This document shows positions 24,354 to 36,532 of a stretch of 64,000 nucleotides of DNA, one piece after another. Both the position numbers and the translations under genes were made by a program. The notes beneath the pieces were generated by a model, which worked only from the letters and a program-made list of their open reading frames with translations, was not told where the DNA came from and ran no database searches. Origin of the DNA: Guyanagaster necrorhizus (Eukaryota > Basidiomycota > Agaricomycetes > Agaricales > Physalacriaceae). The DNA is taken from contig NW_025064889.1 in assembly GCF_019112545.1 (NCBI RefSeq), positions 656,098-720,097 of the forward strand, given 5' to 3'. Every line of letters begins with the position of its first letter. The first letter of the stretch is position 1.

Positions 24354-25640
24354 ATGCCAATATACGACCCCGACAAGTGGATAGAGCAGCTCAAACGATG
24401 TCAGCACCTCCAGGAAGCCGAAATGAAGAAACTTTGCGAACGTGTCCGTGCAATTCTCATGGAAGAGTCCAACATCCAGCCGGTCTCGAGTCCGGTCACC
24501 ATATGCGGCGATATCCATGGCCAGTTCTGGGACTTGCTGGAACTCCTTCGGAAAGGCGGTGACGTTCCCGAGACAAGTTACATATTTATGGCACGTAGGT
24601 GTTCTTTTCGTTGTGTTATGCAATCGTTTATGCTTTCTAGGGTGATTTCGTGGACCGGGGGCACTACAGCTTGGAGACCGTCACATTACTACTCGCTCTG
24701 AAAGCAAGGTTGGCATAACTTGCTGATACAACATCCCTGTAATCTCATTGCTAAGCAAGATACCCCGATAAAGTGACTCTTCTACGAGGGAACCATGAAA
24801 GTAGGCAGATCACGCAGGTGTATGGATTTTACGGTACGCCAATATTGCTTCATGACTACGCGGCCTTATCGTTCAGTAGACGAATGTCAACAAAAGTACG
24901 GAAGCGCAACAGTATGGAAAGCTTGTTGTGGAGTCTTTGACTATCTCAACCTGGCAGCCGTTCGTTTTCTCCCTCTCACTGTAGTCTTCGAGTGCACCTA
25001 ACCGCCAGTAGATTATCGATGGTGAAACGTTGTGTGTACATGGCGGTCTATCTCCCGACATCAGAACTTTAGACCAAATTCGGCTTCTTTCCCGAGCACA
25101 GGAAATACCGCATGAAGGCGCCTTCTGTGGTAAACGCTCTTTTCGATCGACAACCTAACGCTATCTCATCGTATCACACTAGACTTAATGTGGTCAGATC
25201 CTGACGACGTGGATAATTGGGCTGTAAGTCCTCGAGGAGCTGGGTGGTTATTTGGAGGCTTGGTGGCACAAGAGGTCAGTGACATGCGTCATTCGTGTTT
25301 CCCTTTTCTTACGGACGTTCACCAGTTTAATCACGTCAACGACCTCAAATTGATCGCCCGAGCTCATCAACTCGTTCAGGAAGGCTACAAGCACATGTTC
25401 GACCAACAACTCGTTACCGTTTGGTCAGCACCAAATTATTGTTACCGGTGTGGAAATCTGGCTTCAATCATGACGGTTCACGAAAACGGAGAGAAGTCGT
25501 TCACGGTGTATGGTCCAGCAGAAGAAAATGCACGAGACAAAGGCATGACAACACGACGGATGGTGCGTTTATCTGTGATCCACTGGGCCTTGGCAATTCA
25601 ACATTTCTTTCAGAATACTAATATTCAGTATTTTGTATAA
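24354..25640 (+). CDS. SIT4: PP2A-like Ser/Thr phosphatase catalytic subunit, PP6/Sit4 type (310 aa)
   Basis: Exons: 24354-24590, 24641-24708, 24760-24833, 24880-24959, 25012-25129, 25183-25274, 25326-25562, 25614-25640; sum 311 codons. Intron 1 is GC..AG (ATG|GCACGT), the only junction that joins IFM to GDFVDRG. Metal-site motifs are GDIHG (52-56), GDFVDRG (80-86) and GNHESRQIT, followed by HGGLSPDI and [29 protein letters not shown] and [20 protein letters not shown] favour PP6/Sit4/Ppe1 over PP2A or PP4. Sit4-type enzymes act in the G1/S transition, TOR signalling and mitosis. The predicted C-terminus is QYFV, whereas the family normally ends YFL with a carboxymethylated Leu. Its 3' end faces GGPPS with 28 bp between the stops. 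Confidence 0.92.
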
Positions 25641-25668
25641 TACAAACACAGTTATCTCTTGCAACGGG

Positions 25669-27064
25669 CTACGAAGTATGAATGAGTTTGGAGCTATCAA
25701 CATAGAAGAAGTCCATGAGCTTCTCCAAACCCTTATTACCGCCCAACCTGGCTATCTCGACTCGTACTTTCTTATCGAGCAAGTCCATTACGCTGAGAGT
25801 GTAGTCGAATGACTTTGTGTGATCCTTGAGATATGATATAACGTGGTATTTCAACGTTGGAGTGGTGGGACGCTTCTGCAGTACATCTGATAATGTTGAT
25901 GGGTACTTTGAATTGACAAGCGCGACACAATGACAACGTACTGAGGACTTGTCTGTTTGTGGTGTCTGAATTGATACCATGAACGATGGGGAAGGAGAAT
26001 TTCCCCTCCGTGAGGTCTTCAGCGAAACCTTTGTTGGTACTGTACTGCTAGCGCAATCAACCATAGTAGGGAAGGATGCCTAAAGAATAGCACACCTCAG
26101 GGCTCTGCAGATTTAGAAGGTCATCACGAATTTGAAAATAGACACCGATGAGGTTGACCAGAGGAACATAGTCACTTGAAACGTGCCAATGAGCGCTCAA
26201 AGCAATACTTTGGGGAGGGGCTTACACGTCAATATTGGTAGTTGCACAAGCCATCATCAACTTGATGCCTATTCGCAGGAGACCACCGGTCTCTAGAAGA
26301 TGCTCAGCTCCACGTCAATCCAGTCACTAAATGTTATTCACTATTGTTGACCATTCCGATGTAATCTTCCTCGGTGGGACATCTCAGAGAGTCTCTCCAC
26401 TGCAACTCGAGACCTTGACCACGATGTAAAGACAAGAGTTCAGCTGGCAGGAAGTTGAATCAACGGCCATGCAGGATGCAGAATATTAACATACCCGTAA
26501 CAATTGCATCCAGATCAACACCTCTCGACGTCCCGAAATTTCCAGCTCTTCGAAGCGCATGGAGTTCCTCGTAAGCGAGGAAGTAAACATAATTTGCGGT
26601 ATTTATCGTTTGGGGAATTCCATAAATTTTATGGGCCACTGAGGAGAAGGTGAGCCGGACCAATGGTGTAAAGTGCCGAAATGGCCCTACCAGGTCGGCC
26701 CCTTCTTAATTGAGAGTCATCTTCAATATCATCTACCCTAGCTATGGGTCACGAAACGTCGCATACCGATAAGCTCAAACGTACAGCAAACTGGCGTTGT
26801 GCAGCATATTTACTATGTGAGAAATGACTTTGGTCTTTTCCTCGGGAACATTGAGCCAAAGGTTGAATGCCTCGATCAGTCTGCTACGCATGTCTTTTCC
26901 AGGATTTGAAGTAATGAACGCAAATGGTTCCAACAGCTCCTGCGTATCCATTGAGATCAGGATTAATCGAACTGTCCAGAACGGCTCACGGTTTCATGTC
27001 GGTCTGACCATGAAGGCACAGTGGATAGCCTCTCCAAGAGATCTTCGTAAATCGAAAGAGACAT
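25669..27064 (-). CDS. BTS1: Geranylgeranyl diphosphate synthase (329 aa, nine exons)
   Basis: It makes C20 GGPP from FPP and IPP for protein prenylation, carotenoids and diterpenes. Exons on minus: 27064-26990, 26939-26785, 26737-26691, 26638-26495, 26443-26342, 26292-26226, 26174-26096, 26044-25942, 25886-25669. The introns are 47-55 nt and the sum is 330 codons. The first Asp-rich motif is DDIED (79-83) followed by DSQLRRG. Then come [31 protein letters not shown], and a second motif, IRDDLLN (D214-N218), with [11 protein letters not shown] after it. The length and motifs match fungal GGPP synthases (Bts1/Al-3 type). A TATA-like GATATAAAAC lies about 30 bp before the ATG on the minus strand. 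No terpene cluster genes are adjacent, so a housekeeping role is likely. Confidence 0.95.
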
Positions 27065-27242
27065 GTTGGTCGTACAAGTCAAAGAACGTTTTATATCACC
27101 GCTTACAAATGTCGAGGCACGCATGATTGCCGCTACACTCCCCCCACAGCTCATTCAACTAAAATGGTAGATGGGATGCAAATCGTTCATATGCGGCAGG
27201 GTGAAAAGTGTACAAGGAGCATAGAAATATAATATTTCGACC

Positions 27243-27880
27243 TTATGCCTTGCCCGCAGCAGCAGCCGCCTTTGCATCCTCTGCAGCAGCGACAGCCGGG
27301 TTGACCTTTTTGCCATCCTTCCACCGGACTCGTGGGGGAGGGGCACGGTTGCGACGGCCCTCGCGAGACCGCACACGGACGACTATGTCACAGAGAATCA
27401 GTCAAGAATACCCACAACGCTAGTACTCGATAAAGACTCACCGTGGGAGTGGATAGCACACGACACACAGTAACAGATTTTAATGTAGAGCTTAGGAATA
27501 GCGTATTCTGCAAAAAAAAAAAAACAGTGAGAAAGGTATACGAGCAATAAAGGCACCACTTCGCACCTGGGTAAACGCTAGCCTCACTAATATCCCGCAC
27601 AGCGGCACTCTCGACCATGTTCCTCACAGTGAATCGCTTGATAGCCTTATCCTTGGCGACGCAGCGAGAACAGTTGGAGCAACGCATGAAGGTGGTGTGG
27701 CCACGGCCCTTCTTGTTGCGACCACCATTTCTTCTTTTCTTGGTCTGCAGAACGAAATCGCGTCAGTTCGCCATCCTCATCCTGTTAGCAAAGCTCGCAT
27801 CCAGCCCAATTCGCGACCCAACGGGCTCGCATTCATGGGCAGGACGTCCAAAATGTGTCCAGACGCTGAATGCTCACCAT
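27243..27880 (-). CDS. RPS26: 40S ribosomal protein eS26 (128 aa, four exons)
   Basis: Exons on minus: 27880-27878, 27744-27567, 27507-27442, 27382-27243; sum 129 codons. The first coding exon is only the ATG; the first intron is 133 nt, long for this locus and typical of ribosomal protein genes. The protein starts [17 protein letters not shown] and has the zinc-binding CSNCSRC and CYCVSC motifs. It ends in an Ala-rich tail ([15 protein letters not shown]). eS26 lies at the mRNA exit site of the 40S subunit. It shares a divergent promoter with UTP20, a factor for building the same subunit. Confidence 0.96.
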
Positions 27881-28084
27881 TTTAGTTGTCGGGCGTCTTG
27901 AGACTGAGAGTGGACGATGGGCCTAGCGCTGTCGAACGAATCCTTGGTTGCTGACCTCAAAATTCTCACGACTTCGGTATTTTCCGGATAGCGGCCCGAG
28001 CTCCATTATTTTGTTTGAATATACTTTTCCACTCACCCTTCGCCTTGTCCCGAGTCGACCAATCTTCACCACGTGTAATACGAC
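27881..28084. promoter_or_regulatory. 204-bp divergent promoter RPS26 / UTP20
   Basis: This lies between the start codons of two genes of 40S subunit supply. Visible elements are CACGTG (28070-28075), CCAAT (near 28059) and an AT-rich stretch (near 28010-28025). No function has been shown for these; they are candidates only. Confidence 0.55.
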
Positions 28085-31000
28085 ATGGACAGCGACAACG
28101 AAGTCTACGAAAATGCACCAGAAACCAAGCGGTTCAAGGCAAGAAGACCAGACACCCTTTTTCTATCATTCTAACCAAGTTTCTTGTTTTCAGTACCAGT
28201 CGTACAGTAGGAGCCTCAAAGATGTCCATCTTCCTTCAGCTCTAGAACAATCAAAAAAGGACCACGACTTTGAAGCGCGTCTCTATTTATTTTGTCTAAA
28301 ACCTTTCGTTTAACAGTACGACCAGGACTCCGAGTCTCACTTCCGAGATGCTTTGTCCCACTGGAGACAACTGAACCTCTCTCCTTCCTTCATCGGTTTT
28401 GCGAATAAGGCGTCGTCGCTGTCTGCTTCCCTTCCGCTTCTCCTTCACAACTGGCGCGAGGTTGTCGGATTGTGGATTTCAGCTTTAAAGAGCTCCGATG
28501 ACGAGGGATTTAAAGCTCTTTTGGAGTGCGTGCTGCGACTTTCTACTCGTTTTTCGCGACTAAAACTTGTTTAGCCTTCTTCAAAAGATGATTATCGACC
28601 TTCGATCTACATTGTCACCTGCGTATACCGATATCCTAAGGGAGCTGCTCGCGCTTCTCCCTCGATCCATACCTGCGGAAGCTCTGACGAGTTTGCTGTC
28701 GACCTTCTCCCTCATCTTCAAGCATCTTCTTGTCTCATCAACAGACCCGAACTTACTCGAACAGACCTGGACAGTTATGCGTAATATTTTACCCAAATGT
28801 CTCCCAGAAATACAGAGGGCTATGGCTGAGGTGTTGGGTGCTCTTTTAAGGAGACTAAAAGTCCCATTACGGGAGAAAATAGCAGTACTTGTAGCCACCG
28901 ATGTTACAGGAATTGACGACGCGGTAGCGTGGCTATTTGTTTGCGCGTGCAAGGTGCGTTCTCATAGCTTGCAATGAATTGTTCACTTACCTCGGTCTTT
29001 CTAGTCTGTGTCACAAACCCTGCACACGGCTACCCAGTCCATCATAAAGCCATTATTAGCGTTCCACATGTCATGCGATATCGCTGAGCCTACGTATACA
29101 CTACTTCGTCGCATCCTGACAGCCCTGATACATCATGTCAAAAATAGCGAGAAATTCTCACCCATCGGCGATCTACTCGTCTCTACCTTCACAGATTTCA
29201 TGTCGGAGCAGAATGCAGATAATTCTGAAGGGCGTCAACGTGTCATTGAAATATTGTCTGTGTCGTGCTCAGTACGACAAGGATCTCGACATACAGGTAA
29301 GTTACCCTCCCCTACTTAAAGTCACCATCATCGTAACATCGCTCCAGAGAAACACCTGTCACAGCTATTGACAGCAGCAAATTCGATACCAATTACTGAG
29401 GCAGTCCGACCCTCTTTACTGAAGCTATCCGCAGCGGTGCTAACAGCTGGTGATATGGCCCTATCAATGGGACTCGGACGTCGATTCTTGGAGCATTGTT
29501 GGGACCATCCAGTGTTTGCTATAGAGCTGCATGGAGCACTTGCCGATCTTGGCTGGGGAGGATGGAAGATGATCGCGCTACCCACGTTGTTGAAGAAGAC
29601 GCCTCTTCTTTTGGAGAACGAGCCCGTTCGCACATTACAGCTTCTGGCTTCCGTGCACAAGGAGAAAAGGTTGGGTGAAATCGATCTGGTGTGGAAGCAA
29701 CGCGTCGAACAATGGGTGAAGAACAGACTCCAAAATTGGGTTATGTCTCGAGAATCAGTAAGTCTTCCAACTCTCAGTCTTCTTAAAGACTTCCTTTTCA
29801 TGGTTTCGTAGGCTTTAGAGCTGCAGTTTATCGTCATCCTTTCTGGATACTTATCTGCTGAGGTTACCCCTCTTATTATCAGTATTGTTGACTCCTTATG
29901 TAACGCCGATCCCGAGCCAGACACCCGAAGTGATAGCTTTCCGTCGCCGTCTTGGGTCCTTGGGCTATGCCTACCATATCTGTCAAAAAGACCACAAGAG
30001 GAACTGAGAGATCGTGTTCAAATGAAGGCGTGGACACAAAAGTGTGTGGCCAAGTGGTATTGGTCTCCTAGTGTCGTCAGTGGCCTCGTTTCCTTTACCA
30101 ACCAAAGGTAAAGTACAAAGTCTATTTAGTGGACTATTTCTCATGTGTTGTCTCACTATAGTGATGGGGATGCTGCCGACTTCGAAGAATTGTATCCTTT
30201 TCTGCGAAAATCGATTCTCTCGCACGACTTACAACTCCGCTTGAATGCGTTGCGTCTTCTTGCGTCTCCTGCAATCAAAGTTCCTGATACTGTCCTGGAG
30301 GTCGTCAAACGCTGCCTTCAAAGTGAAGAAGTGTCGTTGGACGTTCAGGGCCTCCGAGAACGCGTTTTACGTATGGGTAGAGTAGGGCAGATTGTGACAG
30401 ATGGAAATAGCGGACCAGACTTGTGCGTTCGGTGGCTAGTAGGTGTGTACCGACCAATATATTTTGGCATGAATTGCTGGCTGATATTTCTCCCTTCAGC
30501 TCAGTTAAAGGTTAACCTTCGGCCACTCTGGTCGCCGGCGGCCGGCGCAATAGCATCTCTAACTCAGCAATTTGGTGGCGATGTATGGAGTATTCTATTT
30601 AAAGAAGTTCAGGAAGTTTCTCAGCCAGACTATTGGGATAATATAAAGTCTTCAAAGGATGATGAACATGAGGGAGGTGACGATATATGGGAAGAGGAAC
30701 GGTCGTGGAGAGATCCTAGTGCTCATAAGTTCAGATTATCAGTGTATCAGTGGTCGAGCAGCTCTCTGATTCCTTCGAAATCATCACAAGTACGTGTCGG
30801 TATTTTATCAGCGTTTTCCATACTTATCTCTGCGAAGTCTTCGACAGTTCGTGAAAACTTAGATGTCCGTTCCTACGAGACACAGCTCGTGACAACATTA
30901 GGACAGTGCTCTTCGCTTGCTGAAAAGCACAACCACGATCTCATCTCGTACTTCTTGTCCATCATCGACGCCGACTCCAAGTCCAAGTTGCCACGACAGA

Positions 31001-34000
31001 AGCTCGCTCTCTGGCTAACTTTGTTCTCAAAATTCACTAATCCTAAAGCCCTCTATGCAACCGATAAACTCCGAGACCTCTATTTCTCCCTTCTGTCACA
31101 CCCCGATCGTTCCCTCCAAACTGTCGTGCTATCGTGCATTTTGAACTACAAATCGCGTTCACTTTCTTTGTATGAAGACAAGCTTCGACTCCTGTTGGAT
31201 GATACGCAGTGGCGCGATGAACTTACCTCGCTCAGTCTCGCCGAGATTGAACCTCATGACCGTCGCGAGGTTATAGACGTAGTTGTGAGGTTACTCTTTG
31301 GAATAATGCTCGAGAATAGGGGCCGATCGCGGGGTTATGACCGTCGGACTACAATTTTGGGAGTGCTAGATGGTTGCACTGAAGAGGAGCTAGGATTACT
31401 GGTAGATCTGATGGTGAAGCCATTCATCGCCGACAGGCATTCTCATCAAGGGGAGATGTTCACTGTCCATTCCGTGGGACAGGTGTTGGAGAAACAGCAG
31501 ATGGGATTTTTGACCCTTCTCGGCGACCTGTTGAAAATTTTGGGACCGCGGTTGATATCATATTGGCCTGCTTTGCTGGGCACTACGATCAATATCGTGA
31601 GCGGCGCTCAGACAAAGTTGTCCTGTTCCAATCAAGTAGCCGATAATTCCGACGATGAAGTCGATGATCAGGACGAGAAAGCTGTAGATGGTTTATCGGT
31701 GGTGAAGGCGACCCGGGCTATACGACAACTTGGAATCAAACGCTTTTCCGATTTCTTCCAATGTCCAATATCGTTCAACTTTGAACCATATCTGCACGCA
31801 TCATTTAATTCATTCATTTCACCGCGGATACCGTTACTTGACAAGGAAAATACCCAATCTCCTTCCGCTCTTCTGGATCTTTTCTTCATATGGTCCAAGT
31901 CTTTCGATCATGCAATGACCCTTGTTCGTCACGACACACAGCTCTTACCACAGATATACAACTGTCTCATAGCTACCAATGTGAAACCGGCGGTCACGTC
32001 CAGAATCCTCGATATTATTGAAAGGCTTCTGTCTCTCTCTACGGAAGAGCCGGCTATCCTTGAGTCGATCCTCAAGCCCCATCTGCCCCTTCTACTCACC
32101 AATATGTCAATACTGATTGAACGCAAGAAAGGCTCCGAAGACCCGCTGGCGGAAAGACAAATCACTGTTCTTTCTCAGCTTGCGCCCTACTCGACCAACG
32201 CTGAAGAAGCCAAAATGCTGCTCCATCTTTTTTCCCCCTCCCTTCGCAAATCATCCAGAGTGGTTCCTGAGAAAGTCAAGACTGACCTGCTCACTATTAT
32301 CAGCCATCTCATACCATTAGTCCCAGAACTAAAAGATAATTCCTCCACCGAATATTTCAAACTGTATGAGGCGCTGTCCCAAATGTTCCTGACTCTCCGA
32401 TCTCGGAATGCCCGAGTCAGACTTGTGGCCGCGTTTCAGAGTCTCGTAGCAGGCAGCAGGACCTTACAAAGTTTCATAGGTCTATTGCAGTCATTAAACT
32501 CTTACTCAACAAAACGTTTGGACGAACCTGATTTTGACCGTCGTCTCAAGGCATTCGCTGAGTTGAACGACAGTGTATTTACTACCTTGTCTTCTGGTGA
32601 TTGGGTTCCTTTCGTCTACCAGTCTCTCTACAGCATCCAGGATCCCGACGAGCTTGCTATACGCAATAGCGCAGCCCATTCTCTGCGGCATTTTATAGAT
32701 CAGGTAGCCACCCGCGCACCCGATTTTGTTGCCTCGTTTTCGCGAATCCTGTTTCCCGGCTTAAAACACAGTCTCAGGTCGAAGAACGAGTTAGTTCGGG
32801 CTGAGGTTTTGGGTGTGTTGGCGTACACCGTCACGACATGTGGCGATAATGCTGCTGTGCAGGATATGCGGATATTATTAGCAAGTGGTGACGAAGAAGC
32901 CAATTTTTTCAACAACATCCAACATGTCCAGATTCATCGAAGGTCTAGAGCTCTTCGACGCCTAGCCGACCAGTGCGATGAGCACCCCCCTCGCAACAGC
33001 ACACTCTCAGGCATTCTCATTCCATTAATTGCACACTACCTTGTGCCTACTTCACCTTCGAACCATCATCTGGTAAACGATGCTATTACGGCGGTTGGCC
33101 GACTGGCAAAGCACTTGGCGTGGGGTGCATACTATGCCCTCATTCAGTCCTATATGCGTCTCTCCAAAGCCAGAGATGAGTCTGAGAAGACCTACGTTCG
33201 CACCCTCGTTGCCCTTCTCGATAACTTCCATTTTTCGATGGACGAACAAGCGATGTCAGAAGGCATTGAGGACGATGAGGCCAGTGAAGAGGGGCCCCCC
33301 AATAGTTCGACACCTTTGAAAAATACCTCTCGAATCTCTGATGCCGTCAATAACCGCCTCCTTCCTGATCTCCTGAAATTCATTGAATCTCGCGACTCCA
33401 CTACAGAGGACATTACACGTATCCCAATCTCCATTGGTATCGCAAAGGTGGCTTTGCACCTTCCTCTCTCTCTGGGTGAGCCTCAGATAACTAGGCTTCT
33501 CACCGTGACTTGCCAGATCCTTCGCAGCAAGTCTCAGGAGACGCGTGATGCAACGCGTGATGCTCTCGCTCGCATATCAGTAACACTAGGACCCAAATAT
33601 CTTTCTCTGATAATCCAAGAGCTGCGTGGCGCACTTTTGAGAGGACCTCACTTGCACATCCTTTCCTATACGACACACGCGCTCCTCGTACATGTCACAT
33701 CACCAGAGCATGCGTCTGTCTTTCATACACTAGATGATTGTGTGAACGGCGTTGCCCATATCTCCGCTGAAGTCATATTTGGTGAATCGGGAAAGGATGT
33801 TCGCGCTGAGGACTTCAAGACAAAAATGCGAGAAGTGCGTGGGTCGTCGTCCAAAGGCCTGGATTCGTTTTCGATATTGGCCAAATACGTCACGCCGCCT
33901 TATATCAGCGGCCTCCTTTCCCCATTGCGCTCCATCATGAGAGAAACAGAATCGGCGAAGGTGATGCAGCTGGTCGATGAAGTTATCAAACGCATTACGA

Positions 34001-36406
34001 CCAGCCTCAATATGAATACGCACTTAATACCGACCGAACTTTTGTTACTCAGCCACACTCTCATTACTCAGAACGCTCAATTCCTCCAAGAAGCTCCTTC
34101 ACGTAAAAAATTCAAAGCCAAGATTAAGGACGATATCGTTGTTCAGCTGAAGCGGCAGGTTACGATCGAGAATGATCATTATAGCAGTAATTCCTATCGG
34201 TAAGTTACCTTGATAAAGTGCGACAGTTTCTAATACACATTTGTTCCCCAGCTTTGTTGTCTTTGGGCTTGAATTGTTCAACACCGCGTTGCGATGGAAC
34301 CGTTTTGATTTCAGGGACACGGGTATAATATCAAGGCTTGAGTCGATGGTCGTGACGATTGGGAATACTCTATATTCGACCAGTTCTCCCGTCTTGATGT
34401 CAGGAGTCAGATGTGTGGCCGGCTTGGTCAAATGTCCCCTGAAATCCATGGACAAATCACTTCCGGTTTTCATCAAGCAGATACTAGATATCGTCCGGTT
34501 AGCTGGCAACACAGAGTCAGAGCTTGTCCAAGTGGCTTTGAAGTCTTTGGCCACCATCATACGTGATAGGCCGGCTGTAGATGTGAAAGAAAAGGATCTC
34601 ATATTTTTGTTGGAAGTTCTTTCTCCGGATCTCGAGGAACCTTCTCGGCAAGCAACGGTGTTCACTCTGCTTCGCGCTATAGTGTCTCGAAAATTCGTGG
34701 TGCCCGAGATCTATGATCTTATGGAGAAGGTATCGGAAACGATGGTGGCTAGTCAATCCCCCCAGGTCCAAGAACTTTGCCGAGGCGTGCTTCTCCAGTT
34801 TTTGCTGGACTATCCACAGGGAAAAGGGAGACTGCGAAACCAAATGACATTCCTTGCCAAGAATCTTTCCTATGTTCACGAAAGCGGAAGGAAATCTGTC
34901 TTGGAACTTCTAGGTGCCGTCGTAACAAAGTTTCAATCCATGTTGGTGTGGGAGTATGCTGACCTACTTTTCGTTGCGCTTGTAATGGTCATTGCCAATG
35001 ATGACTCTGCGAAGTGCACCGAAATGGCTGCCCAACTCATCAAGTCGCTTTTAGGACGACTGGACGATGAGCATCGTGAGGTCATTCTATCACATCTTCA
35101 TGCATGGGCCTCCCAGGAATCGCAACCTCGCCTTACACAGGTTTCTTCCCAAGTATACGGTCTCTTTGTGGATGCATTGCAGGCCGCGGCTTCACGCCAC
35201 GTTCCAGCCATATTGCAGGATGCAAATCTATCTTTGCAGAGGTCGGCCCAGATGCTTTTACTTGCAGAGATTAACAATGATGCAGTGGAAGTGGACTTTG
35301 ATTGGCAGACACCATATCACTCCTTGGTTGTGATCTCGAAAGTCATCCACGTCTTTCCCGATCTGACTTCGCAATCCGACACCGCTTCGTGGCAAAGCAT
35401 AGTGACACTTCTTCTCTTCCCTCATTCCTGGGTCAGGACTGCATCCTGTCGTCTATTAGGATCCCTCTTGGCGACCAGCCCCGTCCGCGCTCCATTGGAC
35501 TCCGATACCTTCTCGGCATTTTCAAAGTCTGGCATGATCGACATATCAAAGAAACTGTGTCTCCAACTAAAAGGCCAGCATCTAGATGAGCCCCTGAGCC
35601 TGCAGTTGGTGAAGAATCTATTTTATATCGGAAAATGCTTCGCTCTATCGACCTCAGTTCCTCCGGAGACCGCAGAAGACGAGTCCATAGTCGAGCTGGA
35701 TGAAGCCGAAGATCCAGAAGAGACGCCGAAACAAGACAACCCTTTACCATGGTTGTTTTCGAAGCTTTCATATCAGGTCAGATCTGCGCATATTACTCGC
35801 CGAAACAGACACAACCAGGTACCTGACTATAGCATCTTCATGTAATTCTATTCTCGGCTAACAAATTTTGTTTAGCCCAATTGGCACCACCAACCTCTGT
35901 CCGTCCTTAGGTGGTTCGCTGCGATGGCCTCTTTCTTGGAACCCGAAAGACTCGAGATGTACTTGGTGCATATCCTGTCGCCTGTGTATAGAATCATCGA
36001 AGATGACACAATTCGTGATCAACAAATGGGTATTTCTTATGTTCATATTCCTTCGACGTGAAATTAACTTCAGGTTCAGACGAATTGAAAACTCTAGCTA
36101 CGGAGTTGCAGGATCTTGTTCAGTCCAGAGTGAGCCCCGCTGCATTTTCGACGATATACAACCAAATACGACAAGGTCTCTTGGGTGTTCGAAGAGAACG
36201 GAAGGCCGTGAAAGCCTTGCAGGTGGCTACTAATCCTGAGATGGCATCAAAGCGGAAGCTTCAAAAGAATATCATGAAGAAGGACAGTCGCAAGAGGAAG
36301 GGCGACATGTTTTCGTAAGTCACATTCAGGTCTGCGGTGAATGGCTTTATTTGAAACACTTCTTTTCAGCGATGGGAAAGGAAAAATAAAACGGCATCGT
36401 TCATAG
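28085..36406 (+). CDS. UTP20: UTP20, U3 snoRNP / SSU-processome HEAT-repeat protein (2566 aa, 13 exons)
   Basis: Exons: 28085-28138, 28194-28274, 28317-28525, 28575-28953, 29005-29296, 29348-29757, 29812-30107, 30162-30442, 30500-34199, 34252-35818, 35876-36029, 36074-36314, 36370-36406; sum 2567 codons. Introns 1 and probably 2 are GC..AG (AAG|GCAAGA, GAA|GCGCGT). Utp20 is a huge nucleolar scaffold of the 90S pre-ribosome needed for 18S rRNA processing. Family marks are KRFKYQSYSRSLKDVHLPSA at the N-terminus, HFRDALSHWRQLNLSPSF, LRTLSP-like HEAT helices and the long all-helical middle. The acidic loop DNSDDEVDDQDE, LPWLFSKLSYQVRSAHI and a basic C-terminus (KRKLQKNIMKKDSRKRKG) complete the pattern. 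Intron 8 (57 nt) has no stop and could be read through. Confidence 0.93.
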
Positions 36407-36532
36407 CAAGGTTGTATAGGACTATACTTTCTTGAGCACTGTATCTTAGTTCTTCTCGTGCGAGTTGTTAATTAGTCGAGCGGAAAAATCTCATACGGAG
36501 GCTGAATTCAGATTAATGCCAGTGATTCAAAT
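36407..36532. other. Short spacer after UTP20
   Basis: AT-rich intergenic DNA holding the 3' end of UTP20. Nothing else is seen. Confidence 0.4.

Noticed and set aside
27120..27154. An upstream ATG (27154) extending GGPPS by 30 residues.
   Set aside because: The extra stretch contains the TATA-like GATATAAAAC just before the ATG at 27064, and the family start fits the shorter form.
27745..27877. A snoRNA in the long first intron of eS26.
   Set aside because: A CTGA box and an ATGAGGA stretch exist, but no proper RTGATGA C box or flanking stem was found.
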